DNA of 64,000 bases from DASRHD01 sp035485575 (GTDB lineage: Bacteria > Verrucomicrobiota > Verrucomicrobiia > Opitutales > Opitutaceae). The stretch covers positions 29,031 through 93,030 of the forward strand of contig DATHNW010000011.1 in the NCBI GenBank assembly GCA_035485575.1. The letters are read 5' to 3'. This document shows positions 43,176 to 52,259 of the stretch, in pieces; the first letter of the stretch is position 1; each line of letters starts with the position of its first letter. A model generated the notes under the pieces. It saw only the letters and a program-made list of their open reading frames with translations. It was not told the DNA's origin and made no database searches. The translations under genes and the position numbers were made by a program.

Positions 43176-43208
43176 AAGACGAAGCTCCTCGCGGGCTTCG
43201 TCTTTTTT
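43176..43208 (+). terminator. Intrinsic terminator after the RRM gene
   Basis: A 10-bp perfect stem, 43176-43185 (AAGACGAAGC) with 43195-43204, has a 9-nt loop followed by six T. Confidence 0.92.
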
Positions 43209-43223
43209 GTTTTTGAAATAATC

Positions 43224-43835
43224 GTGCCATCGCCAGCCACCGTCGCCGCCGTTGAACAACACCTCGCCGAGCTGCGCGCCTGCGCGCTTTGTCCGCGCAT
43301 GCACAAGCCCGTGGTCGTCGGCCGGCCCGTGCCGAGTCGCGTGCTGCTCGTCGGCCAGGCGCCGGGCGACAAGGAGCCGAAGCTCGGCCGGCCGTTTGCC
43401 TGGACGGCGGGAAAAACGCTCTTCAAGTGGTTTCAGGAGGCGCTTGGCTGGAGCGAAGACGAGACGCGGGACCGCGTTTATTTTGCCGCGGTCTGCCGTT
43501 GTTTTCCGGGCAAGCGCGCCGAAGGCGGCGACCGCGTGCCTGCGCCCGACGAGATCGCCAACTGTGCCGGCTGGCTCGGACGTGAGTTCGCGCTGCTGCG
43601 TCCGCAACTCGTGCTGCCGGTGGGCAAGCTGGCCATCACGCAATTTCTCGGCGAGCGCCCGCTCATCGAGGTCGTTGGAAAAAAATTCCGCATCGATTAC
43701 CGCGGCCATGCGGCCGACTGCGTGCCGTTGCCACATCCTTCGGGCGCGTCACCGTGGCACCGCATGGAGCCGGGACGGACGCTTCTGCGCACCGCCTTCA
43801 CCCATATCGCCGCGCATGAGGCGGTGAAAAAATAA
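43224..43835 (+). CDS. Uracil-DNA glycosylase superfamily protein
   Basis: 203 residues from a GTG at 43224. CALCPRMHKPVVVGRPV includes two Cys that may be part of the iron-sulfur cluster of family 4/5 enzymes. Motif A is VGQAPGDKEPKLGRPFAWTA. A C-terminal HPSGASPWH replaces the family-1 HPSPLS. CRCFPGK adds two more Cys. Predicted to remove uracil or a similar lesion from DNA; the exact family is uncertain because motif A carries Gly-Asp in place of the usual active-site pair. Starts 16 bp after the RRM terminator. Confidence 0.75.
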   Translation: MPSPATVAAVEQHLAELRACALCPRMHKPVVVGRPVPSRVLLVGQAPGDKEPKLGRPFAWTAGKTLFKWFQEALGWSEDETRDRVYFAAVCRCFPGKRAEGGDRVPAPDEIANCAGWLGREFALLRPQLVLPVGKLAITQFLGERPLIEVVGKKFRIDYRGHAADCVPLPHPSGASPWHRMEPGRTLLRTAFTHIAAHEAVKK

Positions 43836-43893
43836 GTGTGCGCGGATGTGCTTCAGCCGCGCGGCCGGCGGTCATGACCGGCCCGCGGAAAAA

Positions 43894-44172
43894 TCACTTC
43901 GGTTCCGGCGCGCCATGGCCGGCCTTTTGCGCGAGGGTGGTGTAGGGATACTGCTGGTAAAAGTCCTGCACCGCCTGTTCGCGCGCATCGGCTTCGACGG
44001 TGAACTTGCCCTGCGTGAGGTAGTCGTGCACGCGCTGGTCGACCCATCGTTGCATGAACTCCCGCTCCACTCCGGTCGCGACGGCCGGATCGGGCTTCGG
44101 TTTGTGCGCACCATGGTGGCAGCCGCTGAGCGCGACCGCTCCAGCCAACAGGGGAAGGAGAATCTTTTTCAT
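43894..44172 (-). CDS. Small lipoprotein
   Basis: 92 residues from the ATG at 44172. Signal peptide KKILLPLLAGAVALSGC with a lipobox LSGC, so the mature lipoprotein begins at that Cys. The rest is hydrophilic (REFMQRWVDQRVHDYLTQGK, EADAREQAVQDFYQQY). Not recognised. Divergent from the proline-rich gene over 109 bp. Confidence 0.65.
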   Translation of the reverse strand: MKKILLPLLAGAVALSGCHHGAHKPKPDPAVATGVEREFMQRWVDQRVHDYLTQGKFTVEADAREQAVQDFYQQYPYTTLAQKAGHGAPEPK

Positions 44173-44281
44173 GCAAATGGGTTGAATCAAGGCTTGGTGT
44201 AAAACGTGATCAATCCGTCATCAGACCGCCAGTGAATCTTTTTGGTTTCGCTTTGTGGAAAAATTGTTAAGCCGGAACCCC

Positions 44282-45550
44282 ATGAGCGACGAGCCCAACC
44301 CACAACCGCTCCGCCTCAAGCCTCGTGAGGCACCGGCTGCACCGCCAGCGGCCAAGACTCCGCCGGCTCCGCCTTCTGCGCCCGCTTCCGCTCCTGCGGT
44401 GGAGCCCGCACCCGCCGTACCGCCCGTCTATCGGAAACCCCAGATAGTCGAAGCGCCGCCGGCATTCATTCCCCAAGGCCCGGTCTCAGTTACGCCACCA
44501 CCGCTTCCAGCTAGTCCGGTTGCGCCCACGCCCGCACCTAAACCCTCTGCCGGGCCACTGTCGGCGGTTCCGTCCAACCCCGCGCCTCCGCCTCCCCCCG
44601 CGCCACCTGCTGCAGCTGAAAAAACTCCGACAGTTTCAGGAGGGTCGTTGACGGTTGCTTCCGCCGAATCCGCGGCGAAGGCCGCCTACAAGCTTAAACC
44701 TCACGAGCCATCGCCATCTCTGCCACCTCCGCCGCCTCCTGCGCCTCCTGCGCCGGTTGCTGCCTCTTTGCCGGCTGCAGCACCGCCGGGATCATCCAAG
44801 CCGTTGCCGGCTGGCGCGCCGGTTCCTGGCGTGCCCCATGTCCGCGCCGCTCCGGTGCGCCGCGTGCTGCCCCCGCCCAAGCCGCCTCCTGCAAAATTAA
44901 GCCCGGTCATCGTGGCGGTTGTGGCGATCGTGTTGCTCGGCCTGGTCGGGTTCATCGCTTATCAGGTTGTTCTGAAGCGGTTGGCTTCATCAGCTCCCGA
45001 GCCGAAGTCCGGCACTGCCGCCGTGCCGGCGCACAAGCCCGCGCCCGGTCCGACCCCGTCGGAAACACTTAATCAAGCGGCTGCCATGCCGGGCCAGATG
45101 ATCGACAAGGCGAAAGCGGCGGTGGATGCGCACACCGCGGCGGGCACCGAGCCGGTCAATGAAGTCGTCGACGGACAAAAGCCGGCTGCACCGCCACCCG
45201 CTGTCAATGTTTCGGTTCCGGTTCCCGGGCCGGCGGCAATTGCATCGGCCGAAGCCGCCGCTGCGTCGGCTCCAGTGACCGCGCCGGCACCTTCCGAACC
45301 GCAGACGGTGCGCATTGATCTTGCACCGACAGAAGCCGCCAGCCCGGCTTTCAAGGCCTTTATTTCCAGCCTGCGGGTGAGCGGCGTCTTTCAAGGGGCC
45401 AACCCGCGCGTACTGATTGGCAGCCGCACCTTTGAAGTGGGCGAAGTGGTCAATGAGGATCTTGGCATCATTTTTGTGGGCGTTGATCCCGATCGCAAGC
45501 TGGCGCTCTTTAAAGACGGGACCGGCGTCACGCTGGTGAAGAAATACTGA
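44282..45550 (+). CDS. Proline/alanine-rich single-span membrane protein
   Basis: 422 residues from the ATG at 44282. About 1-205 is a low-complexity Pro/Ala/Pro-Pro region in the cytosol. One membrane helix follows at about 206-230 (SPVIVAVVAIVLLGLVGFIA). Next is an Ala/Pro linker, then a compact C-terminal domain (FKAFISSLRVSGVFQGANPR, LIGSRTFEVGEVV) ending VTLVKKY. That last domain resembles the periplasmic domain of GspB-type secretion components, which is only an inference. Function unknown. Confidence 0.65.
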   Translation: MSDEPNPQPLRLKPREAPAAPPAAKTPPAPPSAPASAPAVEPAPAVPPVYRKPQIVEAPPAFIPQGPVSVTPPPLPASPVAPTPAPKPSAGPLSAVPSNPAPPPPPAPPAAAEKTPTVSGGSLTVASAESAAKAAYKLKPHEPSPSLPPPPPPAPPAPVAASLPAAAPPGSSKPLPAGAPVPGVPHVRAAPVRRVLPPPKPPPAKLSPVIVAVVAIVLLGLVGFIAYQVVLKRLASSAPEPKSGTAAVPAHKPAPGPTPSETLNQAAAMPGQMIDKAKAAVDAHTAAGTEPVNEVVDGQKPAAPPPAVNVSVPVPGPAAIASAEAAAASAPVTAPAPSEPQTVRIDLAPTEAASPAFKAFISSLRVSGVFQGANPRVLIGSRTFEVGEVVNEDLGIIFVGVDPDRKLALFKDGTGVTLVKKY

Positions 45551-45582
45551 GCGCGGCGGGGCCCCCCGGCCGGCGGGAGGCT

Positions 45583-46692
45583 TTACCACACTTCCACCGG
45601 CCCCTTGGGCACAGGAATGGCGGCCGTGGCCGGCGCTTCATCGTCCGGTTCGCGCAGGAACGATGCAACGAGCGGGCCGGGCTGGAACTTTGGCCGCAGT
45701 TCGCCGCGTTCGTCGCAGAACGGTGCGCGCCAGCGCAGGTATTCGGCGAGCACGGCCTCGAAATCGGCGCGCGAAGTGATGGTGATGATGCGTTGCTTGA
45801 AGGGCTTGGCCGGCCCGAAACGCCGCGCATACCACGGAGCGACCTTGCGGAAAAGTTTCGCCCCCTGCGGCTCGCCATAAAATTCCACATAGCGCTCGAA
45901 GTGCCGCCGCATCACGGCCACGCGTTCCGTGAAGCCGGGCTCGGGCTGGAGTTCGCCCGTGCGCAGGTAGTGTTCGGTGCGGCGGAAAATCCACGGGTCA
46001 TAGAACGCCCCGCGGCCGATGCTCACGCCCGCACAGCCCGTTTCGTCGATCATGTGCTTCGCGGCTGCAGGCGTGGTGACGTCGCCGTTGCCGATGACGG
46101 GGATTTTTTGCACCGCTTCGACGACTGCGCGGATGCCGGCGAGCTTGACCGTGCCGCTGAAGCCCTGCGCGCGCGTGCGTCCGTGCACGAAGATCGCCGC
46201 CACACCTGCGTCCTCCAGCACGCGCGCGAGATCGGGGGCGGTGAGGTTTTCCTCGTCCCAGCCCAGCCGCATCTTCGCGGTGACCGGGATTTTCACGGCG
46301 GCGACCATGCCGCGCACCAGCGCCGCGGTTTTTTCAAGCTCGGTCATCATGGCCGAGCCGCCGCCAATGCGGACGACTTTTTTCACCGGGCAGCCCATGT
46401 TGATGTCCACGGCCTGGGCGCCGAGTTCCTGGCACAGCACGGCGGCATCGCGCATCTCCTCCGGCACCGCACCAAAAAGCTGGATGCCCATCGGCCGGTC
46501 GTCGGGATGGGTCGCGACGAGCTGGAGCGCGCGCGGATTGCGTTCGAGCAGCGAGCGGGCATTGACGAGGTCGGTCGTGGCCCAGCCGAGCCCGCCGAGC
46601 TCGCGCAGGGTCAGCCGCATGGGCAGGTTGGTGTAGCCTGCCAGCGGCGACAGAAACAGGTTGGAGGAAAGTTCGTGAGAGCCGAGGCGCAC
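45583..46692 (-). CDS. tRNA-dihydrouridine synthase, DusB-like
   Basis: 369 residues. FMN enzyme that reduces uridines in tRNA D-loops. NLFLSPLAGYTNLPMRL binds FMN. The catalytic C101 is in NMGCPVKKVVRIGGGSAMM. VKIPVTAKMRLGWDE, VHGRTRAQGFSG, PVIGNGDV and GVSIGRGAFYDPWIF are all family motifs. The C-terminal helical domain ends at about 340. Convergent with the proline-rich gene across 32 bp. Confidence 0.92.
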   Translation of the reverse strand: MRLGSHELSSNLFLSPLAGYTNLPMRLTLRELGGLGWATTDLVNARSLLERNPRALQLVATHPDDRPMGIQLFGAVPEEMRDAAVLCQELGAQAVDINMGCPVKKVVRIGGGSAMMTELEKTAALVRGMVAAVKIPVTAKMRLGWDEENLTAPDLARVLEDAGVAAIFVHGRTRAQGFSGTVKLAGIRAVVEAVQKIPVIGNGDVTTPAAAKHMIDETGCAGVSIGRGAFYDPWIFRRTEHYLRTGELQPEPGFTERVAVMRRHFERYVEFYGEPQGAKLFRKVAPWYARRFGPAKPFKQRIITITSRADFEAVLAEYLRWRAPFCDERGELRPKFQPGPLVASFLREPDDEAPATAAIPVPKGPVEVW

Positions 46693-46756
46693 TAGGGTTA
46701 TCTCCTTACAAGGAAAGTCTGGATTGGAGAAGAGGGTTTGTCGATTTTGGTTCTAT

Positions 46757-46788
46757 CTGGTGAATGCCAGCTGCTTAAGCTTCACCAG
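46757..46788 (+). promoter_or_regulatory. Inverted repeat just upstream of the histidine kinase gene
   Basis: Perfect 8-bp arms CTGGTGAA (46757-46764) and TTCACCAG (46781-46788), with a second palindrome GCTTAAGC (46772-46779) in the loop. The right arm ends 12 nt before the ATG at 46800 and is followed by TCCTTTT, so it overlaps the ribosome-binding zone. Operator or translational control is inferred. Confidence 0.4.
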
Positions 46789-46799
46789 TCCTTTTGCTT

Positions 46800-49430
46800 A
46801 TGTGTGCCCGTGCGCGTGTTTCCTCACCCGCGATTCTCGCTTCTCTGGCGGCCGGCATCATGGCCGTGGGCATCTGCACTGCCTTTTACCTGCGCGAGGC
46901 CGGCCAGATCGAACAGACCTTGCGCGATCGCGAATCCCTGCGGGCGGAATTTTTTGCCCGCCTTTTTGTGTGGGATCTTCAGCCGGTCGCGGCCAATCTG
47001 CGCGTGCTGGCTGATGGCGAGGGCTTGCACGATTTTCTGGCCACGGGCCGGCCGGGCGACCTTGAGCGAGCGGTCCACCGGGCGGAGTTCTTCAGTCACG
47101 AGCAGGCTGCGTATGACAAAATCCGCTATATCGACGAACGCGGCCGGGAGATTATCCGGGTCAATCGGAACGGCGTCATCGTTCCTTCGGATCAACTGCA
47201 AAACAAGGCCGACACTTATTTTTTCCGGCGCGGGATGACGCTCCAGCTGGGGCAGATTTTCATCTCGCCCTTCGACCTCAACAAGGAAGACGGCCGGATC
47301 GAGCAGCCGCTCAAACCCACCCTGCGTTTCACCGTGCCGGTGTTCGACACGGCCGGCCGGCGTCGCGGAATCTATGTCATCAATTATCTGGGCGAAAATC
47401 TGCTCGCGCTGCTCCGGCAATTTGCGCCGCAGTACCAATACCGGCTGCGGTTGCTCAATGCGCAGGGCTACTGGCTCAAGGCCGCCCGGCCGGAGGAGGA
47501 ATGGGGCTTTATGTTTCCTGAGCGCGCGGGCCTGACCCTGGCGCGCGAGGATCCTGCTTTGTGGAATCAGCTGATGCGCGAGACGGCCGGTCAGGTGCGC
47601 CGCGCCGGCGGCCTTTTCACCTGGCATCGCATCGTTCCCCGGGAAATTCCGACCGGCGGGGGCAACGGCGTGGTGGCGGCCGACGATTTCCTGGTCATCG
47701 GTTCGGAGGTGACGGCGGAAGAGTGGGTGGCCACCTTCCATAACCTGCGGCAAAGGTTTCTCGTTGGATCGTTGATGGTGGGATTCTTGCTCGCCGCCAG
47801 CGGGTGGTTCTTTTTCTCGCGCCAGCGGGCGCAGCAGGACCTCGACCGCTTTTTTGTCCTCACGCGCGACATGCTGTGCATCGCCAGCTTCGACGGCTAT
47901 TTCACGCGGCTCAATCCCGCCTGGCAGGAGACGCTCGGCTACACCCTTGATGAACTGCGGGCCCTGCCATTTTTGGAATTCGTCCACCCGGACGACCGGG
48001 AGCGAACGATGGCGGAAGCGGCCGGCCTCGCGCGCGGCCAGGAAATCACCTCCTTTGAAAACCGCTACCGTTGCAAGGACGGCTCCTATCGCTGGTTTTT
48101 GTGGAGTGCCCGCGCCCTTGTGCGTGAACAGCAGATTTTTGCCTCGGCGCACGATATCACCGGGCGCAAGCGTTTCGAGCAGGTTCACCTCCAGTTCCGC
48201 GCGCTTTTCGAATCGCTGCCGGGTCTCTACCTCGTGCTCACCCCCGATCGCAAAATTGCGGCCGTAAGCGATGCTTATCTGAAGGCCACCATGACCAGAC
48301 GCGAGGAGATCCTCGGGCGCGGCCTCTTCGATATCTTCCCCGACAATCCGGATGATGCCGGCGCTACCGGCGTCTCCAACCTGCGTGCTTCCCTCGATCG
48401 CGTTTTGCGAACGGCCGAACCCGACACGATGGCCATTCAAAAGTACGACGTGCGCCGGCCGGACGGCACTTTTGAAGAGCGCTTCTGGAGTCCCATCAAT
48501 TCGCCGGTCCTCGGAGCGGACCGCCATATCGAATACATTATCCACCGGGTGGAGGATGTGACCGAATTCGTGCGGCAGAAGCGGCAGCCGGCGGCTGAGA
48601 GCACCCTTCTCTCACGCATGGAGTTGATGGAAGCGGAAATTTTCCGGAGTTCGGAGGCGGTGCAGTCGGCCAACCACCAGCTGAGCGCGGCCAACCAGGA
48701 GCTCGATGCGTTCTGCTACTCCGTATCGCATGATTTGCGCGCGCCGCTGCGGCATATCGATGGCTTCATCGGCCTGCTTGATCATCACGCCGCGGCGTCG
48801 CTGGACGAGAAGAGCCGCCGCTATCTCGCCATCATTTCCGACTCGGCCCGGCAGATGGGGCGTCTCATCGACGACCTGCTGACTTTTTCGCGCGCGGGTC
48901 GCACGTCGATGCGCCTGGCTGAGGTTGATAACGATGCACTGGTTGCCACCGTCGTTCGCGAAGGCGGTTTCGAAAGAGCGGACCGCGCCATCGACTGGCG
49001 GATTGCGCCCCTGCCGCGCGTCCAGGCCGACCCCGCCCTCCTGCGGCAGGTCTGGGTCAACCTGATCGGCAATGCCGTAAAATATTCCGGCAAATCCCCG
49101 GCGCCGCGCATCGAGATCGGCTGCCGGACGGATGCCGCGGCGGGCGAACACGAGTTCTTCGTGCGCGACAATGGCGCCGGCTTCGACATGAAATATGTCG
49201 ACAAGCTTTTCGGCGTTTTTCAACGCCTGCACGACGTGACTGAGTTCGATGGCACCGGCATCGGCCTGGCGAACGTGCGCCGGATCATTGCACGACACGG
49301 CGGCCGCACCTGGGCCGAGGGCAGCGTCGGCGAGGGGGCGGTGTTTTACTTCAGCCTGCGCGCCGTCGTGCCCTCGGCTTCTCCTTCCTCCCCAATTTCC
49401 GCATCCAACTCCACCTCCGCTCACCCATGA
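46800..49430 (+). CDS. Membrane sensor histidine kinase with periplasmic sensor and two PAS domains
   Basis: 876 residues from the ATG at 46800. TM1 is about 11-31. A periplasmic Cache-like sensor fills about 32-315 (EFFSHEQAAYDKIRYIDERG, FRFTVPVFDTAGRRRGIYVI) and TM2 about 320-342. PAS 1 is about 345-460 and PAS 2 about 465-590. The HisKA H-box FCYSVSHDLRAPLRHID has H644. HATPase motifs are QVWVNLIGNAVKYS, VRDNGAGFDM and DGTGIGLANVRR. It overlaps the next gene by ATGA, so kinase and regulator are coupled. The ligand is unknown. Confidence 0.92.
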   Translation: MCARARVSSPAILASLAAGIMAVGICTAFYLREAGQIEQTLRDRESLRAEFFARLFVWDLQPVAANLRVLADGEGLHDFLATGRPGDLERAVHRAEFFSHEQAAYDKIRYIDERGREIIRVNRNGVIVPSDQLQNKADTYFFRRGMTLQLGQIFISPFDLNKEDGRIEQPLKPTLRFTVPVFDTAGRRRGIYVINYLGENLLALLRQFAPQYQYRLRLLNAQGYWLKAARPEEEWGFMFPERAGLTLAREDPALWNQLMRETAGQVRRAGGLFTWHRIVPREIPTGGGNGVVAADDFLVIGSEVTAEEWVATFHNLRQRFLVGSLMVGFLLAASGWFFFSRQRAQQDLDRFFVLTRDMLCIASFDGYFTRLNPAWQETLGYTLDELRALPFLEFVHPDDRERTMAEAAGLARGQEITSFENRYRCKDGSYRWFLWSARALVREQQIFASAHDITGRKRFEQVHLQFRALFESLPGLYLVLTPDRKIAAVSDAYLKATMTRREEILGRGLFDIFPDNPDDAGATGVSNLRASLDRVLRTAEPDTMAIQKYDVRRPDGTFEERFWSPINSPVLGADRHIEYIIHRVEDVTEFVRQKRQPAAESTLLSRMELMEAEIFRSSEAVQSANHQLSAANQELDAFCYSVSHDLRAPLRHIDGFIGLLDHHAAASLDEKSRRYLAIISDSARQMGRLIDDLLTFSRAGRTSMRLAEVDNDALVATVVREGGFERADRAIDWRIAPLPRVQADPALLRQVWVNLIGNAVKYSGKSPAPRIEIGCRTDAAAGEHEFFVRDNGAGFDMKYVDKLFGVFQRLHDVTEFDGTGIGLANVRRIIARHGGRTWAEGSVGEGAVFYFSLRAVVPSASPSSPISASNSTSAHP

Positions 49431-49882
49431 ATCCACTCCGCAGCATCCTCTTGGCCGAAGACAATCCCCGCGACGTCGAACTCGCCCTCGCCGCGCTTTC
49501 CGAACACAATCTGGCCAACCAAGTCGAGGTCGTGAACGACGGCGCCCAAGCGCTGGATTATCTCTACTGTCGCGGCACCTTCAAATCGCGCACCACGGGC
49601 AACCCGGCGGTCATCTTGCTCGACCTCAAAATGCCGAAGGTCGACGGGCTGGAGGTTTTGCGGGCCATCAAGCAGGACGAAAAGCTGAAGAGCATCCCGG
49701 TCGTGATGCTGACTTCATCGCGGGAGGAGTCGGACCTCGTCCGCAGCTACCAGCTCGGTGCGAACGCCTATGTGGTGAAGCCGGTGGACTTCCAGGCCTT
49801 TCTCGCGGCGGTCAAGCAGCTCGGCGTGTTCTGGGCCATGCTGAACGAACCGCCGCCCGGCGTGCTTGAGCGTGCACGCTGA
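49427..49882 (+). CDS. Single-domain response regulator (Rcp1-like)
   Basis: 151 residues, receiver domain only. Acid pocket is AEDNPRD at 10-16. The phosphorylation site is D66 in VILLDLKMPKVDG. VVMLTSSREESD holds the Thr/Ser switch, and the invariant Lys is in YVVKPVDF. The insertion CRGTFKSRTTGNP before the D66 strand is typical of the Rcp1 group that pairs with phytochrome-type kinases. No output domain, so it must act by protein contact. ATGA overlap with the kinase gene. Confidence 0.93.
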   Translation: MNPLRSILLAEDNPRDVELALAALSEHNLANQVEVVNDGAQALDYLYCRGTFKSRTTGNPAVILLDLKMPKVDGLEVLRAIKQDEKLKSIPVVMLTSSREESDLVRSYQLGANAYVVKPVDFQAFLAAVKQLGVFWAMLNEPPPGVLERAR

Positions 49883-49884
49883 GC

Positions 49885-51039
49885 TTATCCGACCGCCGTC
49901 TTCATCCGCCGCAGCGCCTCTTCGAGCGTGGCGCGAGGACAGCCGAAATTCAGGCGCACGTATTTTCCCTTCGGTGCGCCGAAGAACACGCCGTCGCTCA
50001 GGCCCACGCCGTGTTTCTCGAAATACGCGACGGGCTCGGCCAGACCGAGCGCCTCGACATTGAGCCACGCAAGATAGGTGGCCTCGAGCGGCGCCTCTAG
50101 GCGCACGCCGGGCAGCTCGCGCGCGAGAAAAAGCTGCAGGAAATCGCGGTTGCCGCGCAGGTAGGCGAGCAGCGCCTGCCGCCATGGCTCGCTGTCACGG
50201 TAGGCGGCCTCGCAGGCGGTGTAGCCGAGCGCGGTGACTTCCGCGACGATGCCGGCGGTGGCGCGGACGAACTGCGCGCGCAGCTTCGGGTCGCTGATGA
50301 TGGCGATGGAGGTGCCCATGCCGGGCAGGTTGTAGGTCTTGCTCGGCGCCATGAACGTGACGGTGCGCGCGGCGATTTCGAAGCCGAGCGATGCGGTCGG
50401 TGTGTGCGGCAGCGATGGATCGAGGATGAGGTCGCAGTGGATTTCATCGGACTGGAGCACGAGTTGGTGCCGCAGGCAGAAGTCGGCCAGACGGATGAGC
50501 TCTTCGCGACGCCACGCACGCGCCACGGGATTGTGCGGGTTGCAGAGAAGAAAGATTCTTGTGCGCGGAGTGATGGCGCGTTCCAGCGCGTCGAAGTCCA
50601 TCTCCCAGCGGCGTTCCGCGCTGTTCAGCGTGAGCGGCACGGTGAGTGTCTCGCGGCCGGAGTTTTTTGGCGCGGTGAGGAACGGCGGGTAAACCGGCGT
50701 GCAGCTCAGCACCTGTTCACCCGGCTGCGCGAAGGCCTGCGCGGCGACGTTGAGCCCGACGACAAGGCCGGGCAGCCAGACGATCCAGGCCGGTTCGATG
50801 CGCCAGCCGTAGCGCGCGTCAAGCGCGTCCACGACGGCGTCGACGGTTGACTTCACCGGCCGCGAGTAGCCGAACACACCATGGTCGATGCGCCGGTGCA
50901 GCGCCTCGATGACGGCGGGCGGCGAGGTGAAGTCCATGTCGGCCACCCACAGCGGCAGCACGTCGCGGCCGGCGTATTTCTGCCATTTCTGCGAGTCGGT
51001 GCCGCGGCGGGCGGGCGGATGGTCGAAGTCGAAGGTCAC
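49885..51039 (-). CDS. MalY/PatB-type cystathionine beta-lyase (PLP)
   Basis: 384 residues from a GTG at 51039 giving TFDFDHPPARRGTDSQKW, the MalY-type N-terminus. The frame remains open to 51267 but would then overlap the upstream gene. Fold-type I PLP enzyme: LPLWVADMDF, GVFGYSRPV, LCNPHNPVARAW and SDEIHCDL are present. The PLP Lys is in MAPSKTYNLPGM. Cleaves C-S bonds of cystathionine or cysteine, or acts as aminotransferase. A link with metX/metW is pathway-level only. Confidence 0.88.
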   Translation of the reverse strand: MTFDFDHPPARRGTDSQKWQKYAGRDVLPLWVADMDFTSPPAVIEALHRRIDHGVFGYSRPVKSTVDAVVDALDARYGWRIEPAWIVWLPGLVVGLNVAAQAFAQPGEQVLSCTPVYPPFLTAPKNSGRETLTVPLTLNSAERRWEMDFDALERAITPRTRIFLLCNPHNPVARAWRREELIRLADFCLRHQLVLQSDEIHCDLILDPSLPHTPTASLGFEIAARTVTFMAPSKTYNLPGMGTSIAIISDPKLRAQFVRATAGIVAEVTALGYTACEAAYRDSEPWRQALLAYLRGNRDFLQLFLARELPGVRLEAPLEATYLAWLNVEALGLAEPVAYFEKHGVGLSDGVFFGAPKGKYVRLNFGCPRATLEEALRRMKTAVG

Positions 51040-51107
51040 GGTGATGCGGTGGTCGGGCCCGCCAACAAACCGCACCGCGTCGCGCAAGAAAAGCCCAAAC
51101 GGCGCGG

Positions 51108-52259
51108 TCAGGGCAGATCCACCCAGAGCACAGGCTGGCGGATGGGAAAGTTCCGGCGGATTTCCTCGACGGTCGGGTCGGCCGGCAGATGCTCCCAGAG
51201 CTTGAGCCAGTCCTCGTTGCCGGTCGCGAGCGCGCCGAAGAGGAGCGCCGGCTGGCGCACGGGCCAATCATCCCAATACATCACGTCCGGCTTTTTCGGC
51301 CATTTGGATTTGTCGGCGAGATACGGCGCGAGGTATTCGATGCCATGGACAAGGCTGCGGCCGTTGAGCGATGTATAGGTGAGGAGGTTTTCCTGCGGCG
51401 TCGAAAGCACCTGGGCGAGGGCGGTCATCACGTCGAGGTTGAAGATGGAGTAGCCGTAGGCCTTGGTGCGGCCGAGCTCGCGCGGAAAGCTGCCGTCCGG
51501 CGCCATTTGCTTGGGTAGGAGGATTTCCTTGAAGCGGCGGCGGCAGTCGGCGAGGGCGGCCTCATCGCCGGTGAGGCGGGCGAAGCACGCGGCCTGCAGC
51601 GTCCAGCATGTGCCGTGGTTGTTGTCCGCATTGCTCTCGTCAATGCCATAGGGATGGATGCGGATCCAGAGCAGGTAATTGTGGAACCAGCGGGTGATGT
51701 CCTTCTCCTTGGCGGGGGTGAGGGCATGCGAACCGCGCAGCGAAATGACGCCGAGGGCGACCTCGGCCAGATGCACGGTGTCGATGATGCCGATGCCTCG
51801 TCCCGTGCAGACGCCCTTGATGGCCTGTGCGTATTGAAGATTGGGATGCATGCGCGTGTCCGAGTCGACAAACCATGCGTCGAGCTGCTTCACGGCGGCC
51901 TCGGCGTAGCGCTCGTCGTGCGTGATCCGGTAGGCGGCCATGAGTGCGTCCGTATCGCGCACGAAATCGAGCAGCAGCTCGCGGTGCGCGGTGAAATTGT
52001 CGGGGTTCGTCATGCCGTCGCGCTTGATGTAGGGGCCGTCGGGATTTTTCGGATCGGGCCACCAGTAATCGCCTTCCGATGAAAAATCGTGCGGCCCACC
52101 GGCGCTGCGTGGGTTAATGGCGGAGGTGATGGTGCGCGGCTCGGCGTGGAGCGCGGCATCGGCCAGCTGGACGACGCGCGCCCGTTCGAAGGCCTGCAGG
52201 TCAAAATGGGGCAGAAGGAGGAGGGCGAATAACATAGCGGCTCGGGGGTTGCAGGCCAT
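51108..52259 (-). CDS. Secreted alginate-lyase-family protein (PL5-type fold)
   Basis: About 383 residues from the ATG at 52259; ATGs at 52268 and 52235 are alternatives that keep the signal peptide (AAMLFALLLLPHFDLQA). Alginate lyase family (PF05426) features are YWWPDPKNPDGPYIKRDG, NQRELLLDF-like FTAHRELLLDFVRD, and the ADNNHGTCWTLQAACFARL segment, where Asn/His act in catalysis. The all-alpha toroid runs to the end. Its polysaccharide may be alginate or another uronan. 68 bp upstream of the MalY-like gene. Confidence 0.85.
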   Translation of the reverse strand: MACNPRAAMLFALLLLPHFDLQAFERARVVQLADAALHAEPRTITSAINPRSAGGPHDFSSEGDYWWPDPKNPDGPYIKRDGMTNPDNFTAHRELLLDFVRDTDALMAAYRITHDERYAEAAVKQLDAWFVDSDTRMHPNLQYAQAIKGVCTGRGIGIIDTVHLAEVALGVISLRGSHALTPAKEKDITRWFHNYLLWIRIHPYGIDESNADNNHGTCWTLQAACFARLTGDEAALADCRRRFKEILLPKQMAPDGSFPRELGRTKAYGYSIFNLDVMTALAQVLSTPQENLLTYTSLNGRSLVHGIEYLAPYLADKSKWPKKPDVMYWDDWPVRQPALLFGALATGNEDWLKLWEHLPADPTVEEIRRNFPIRQPVLWVDLP

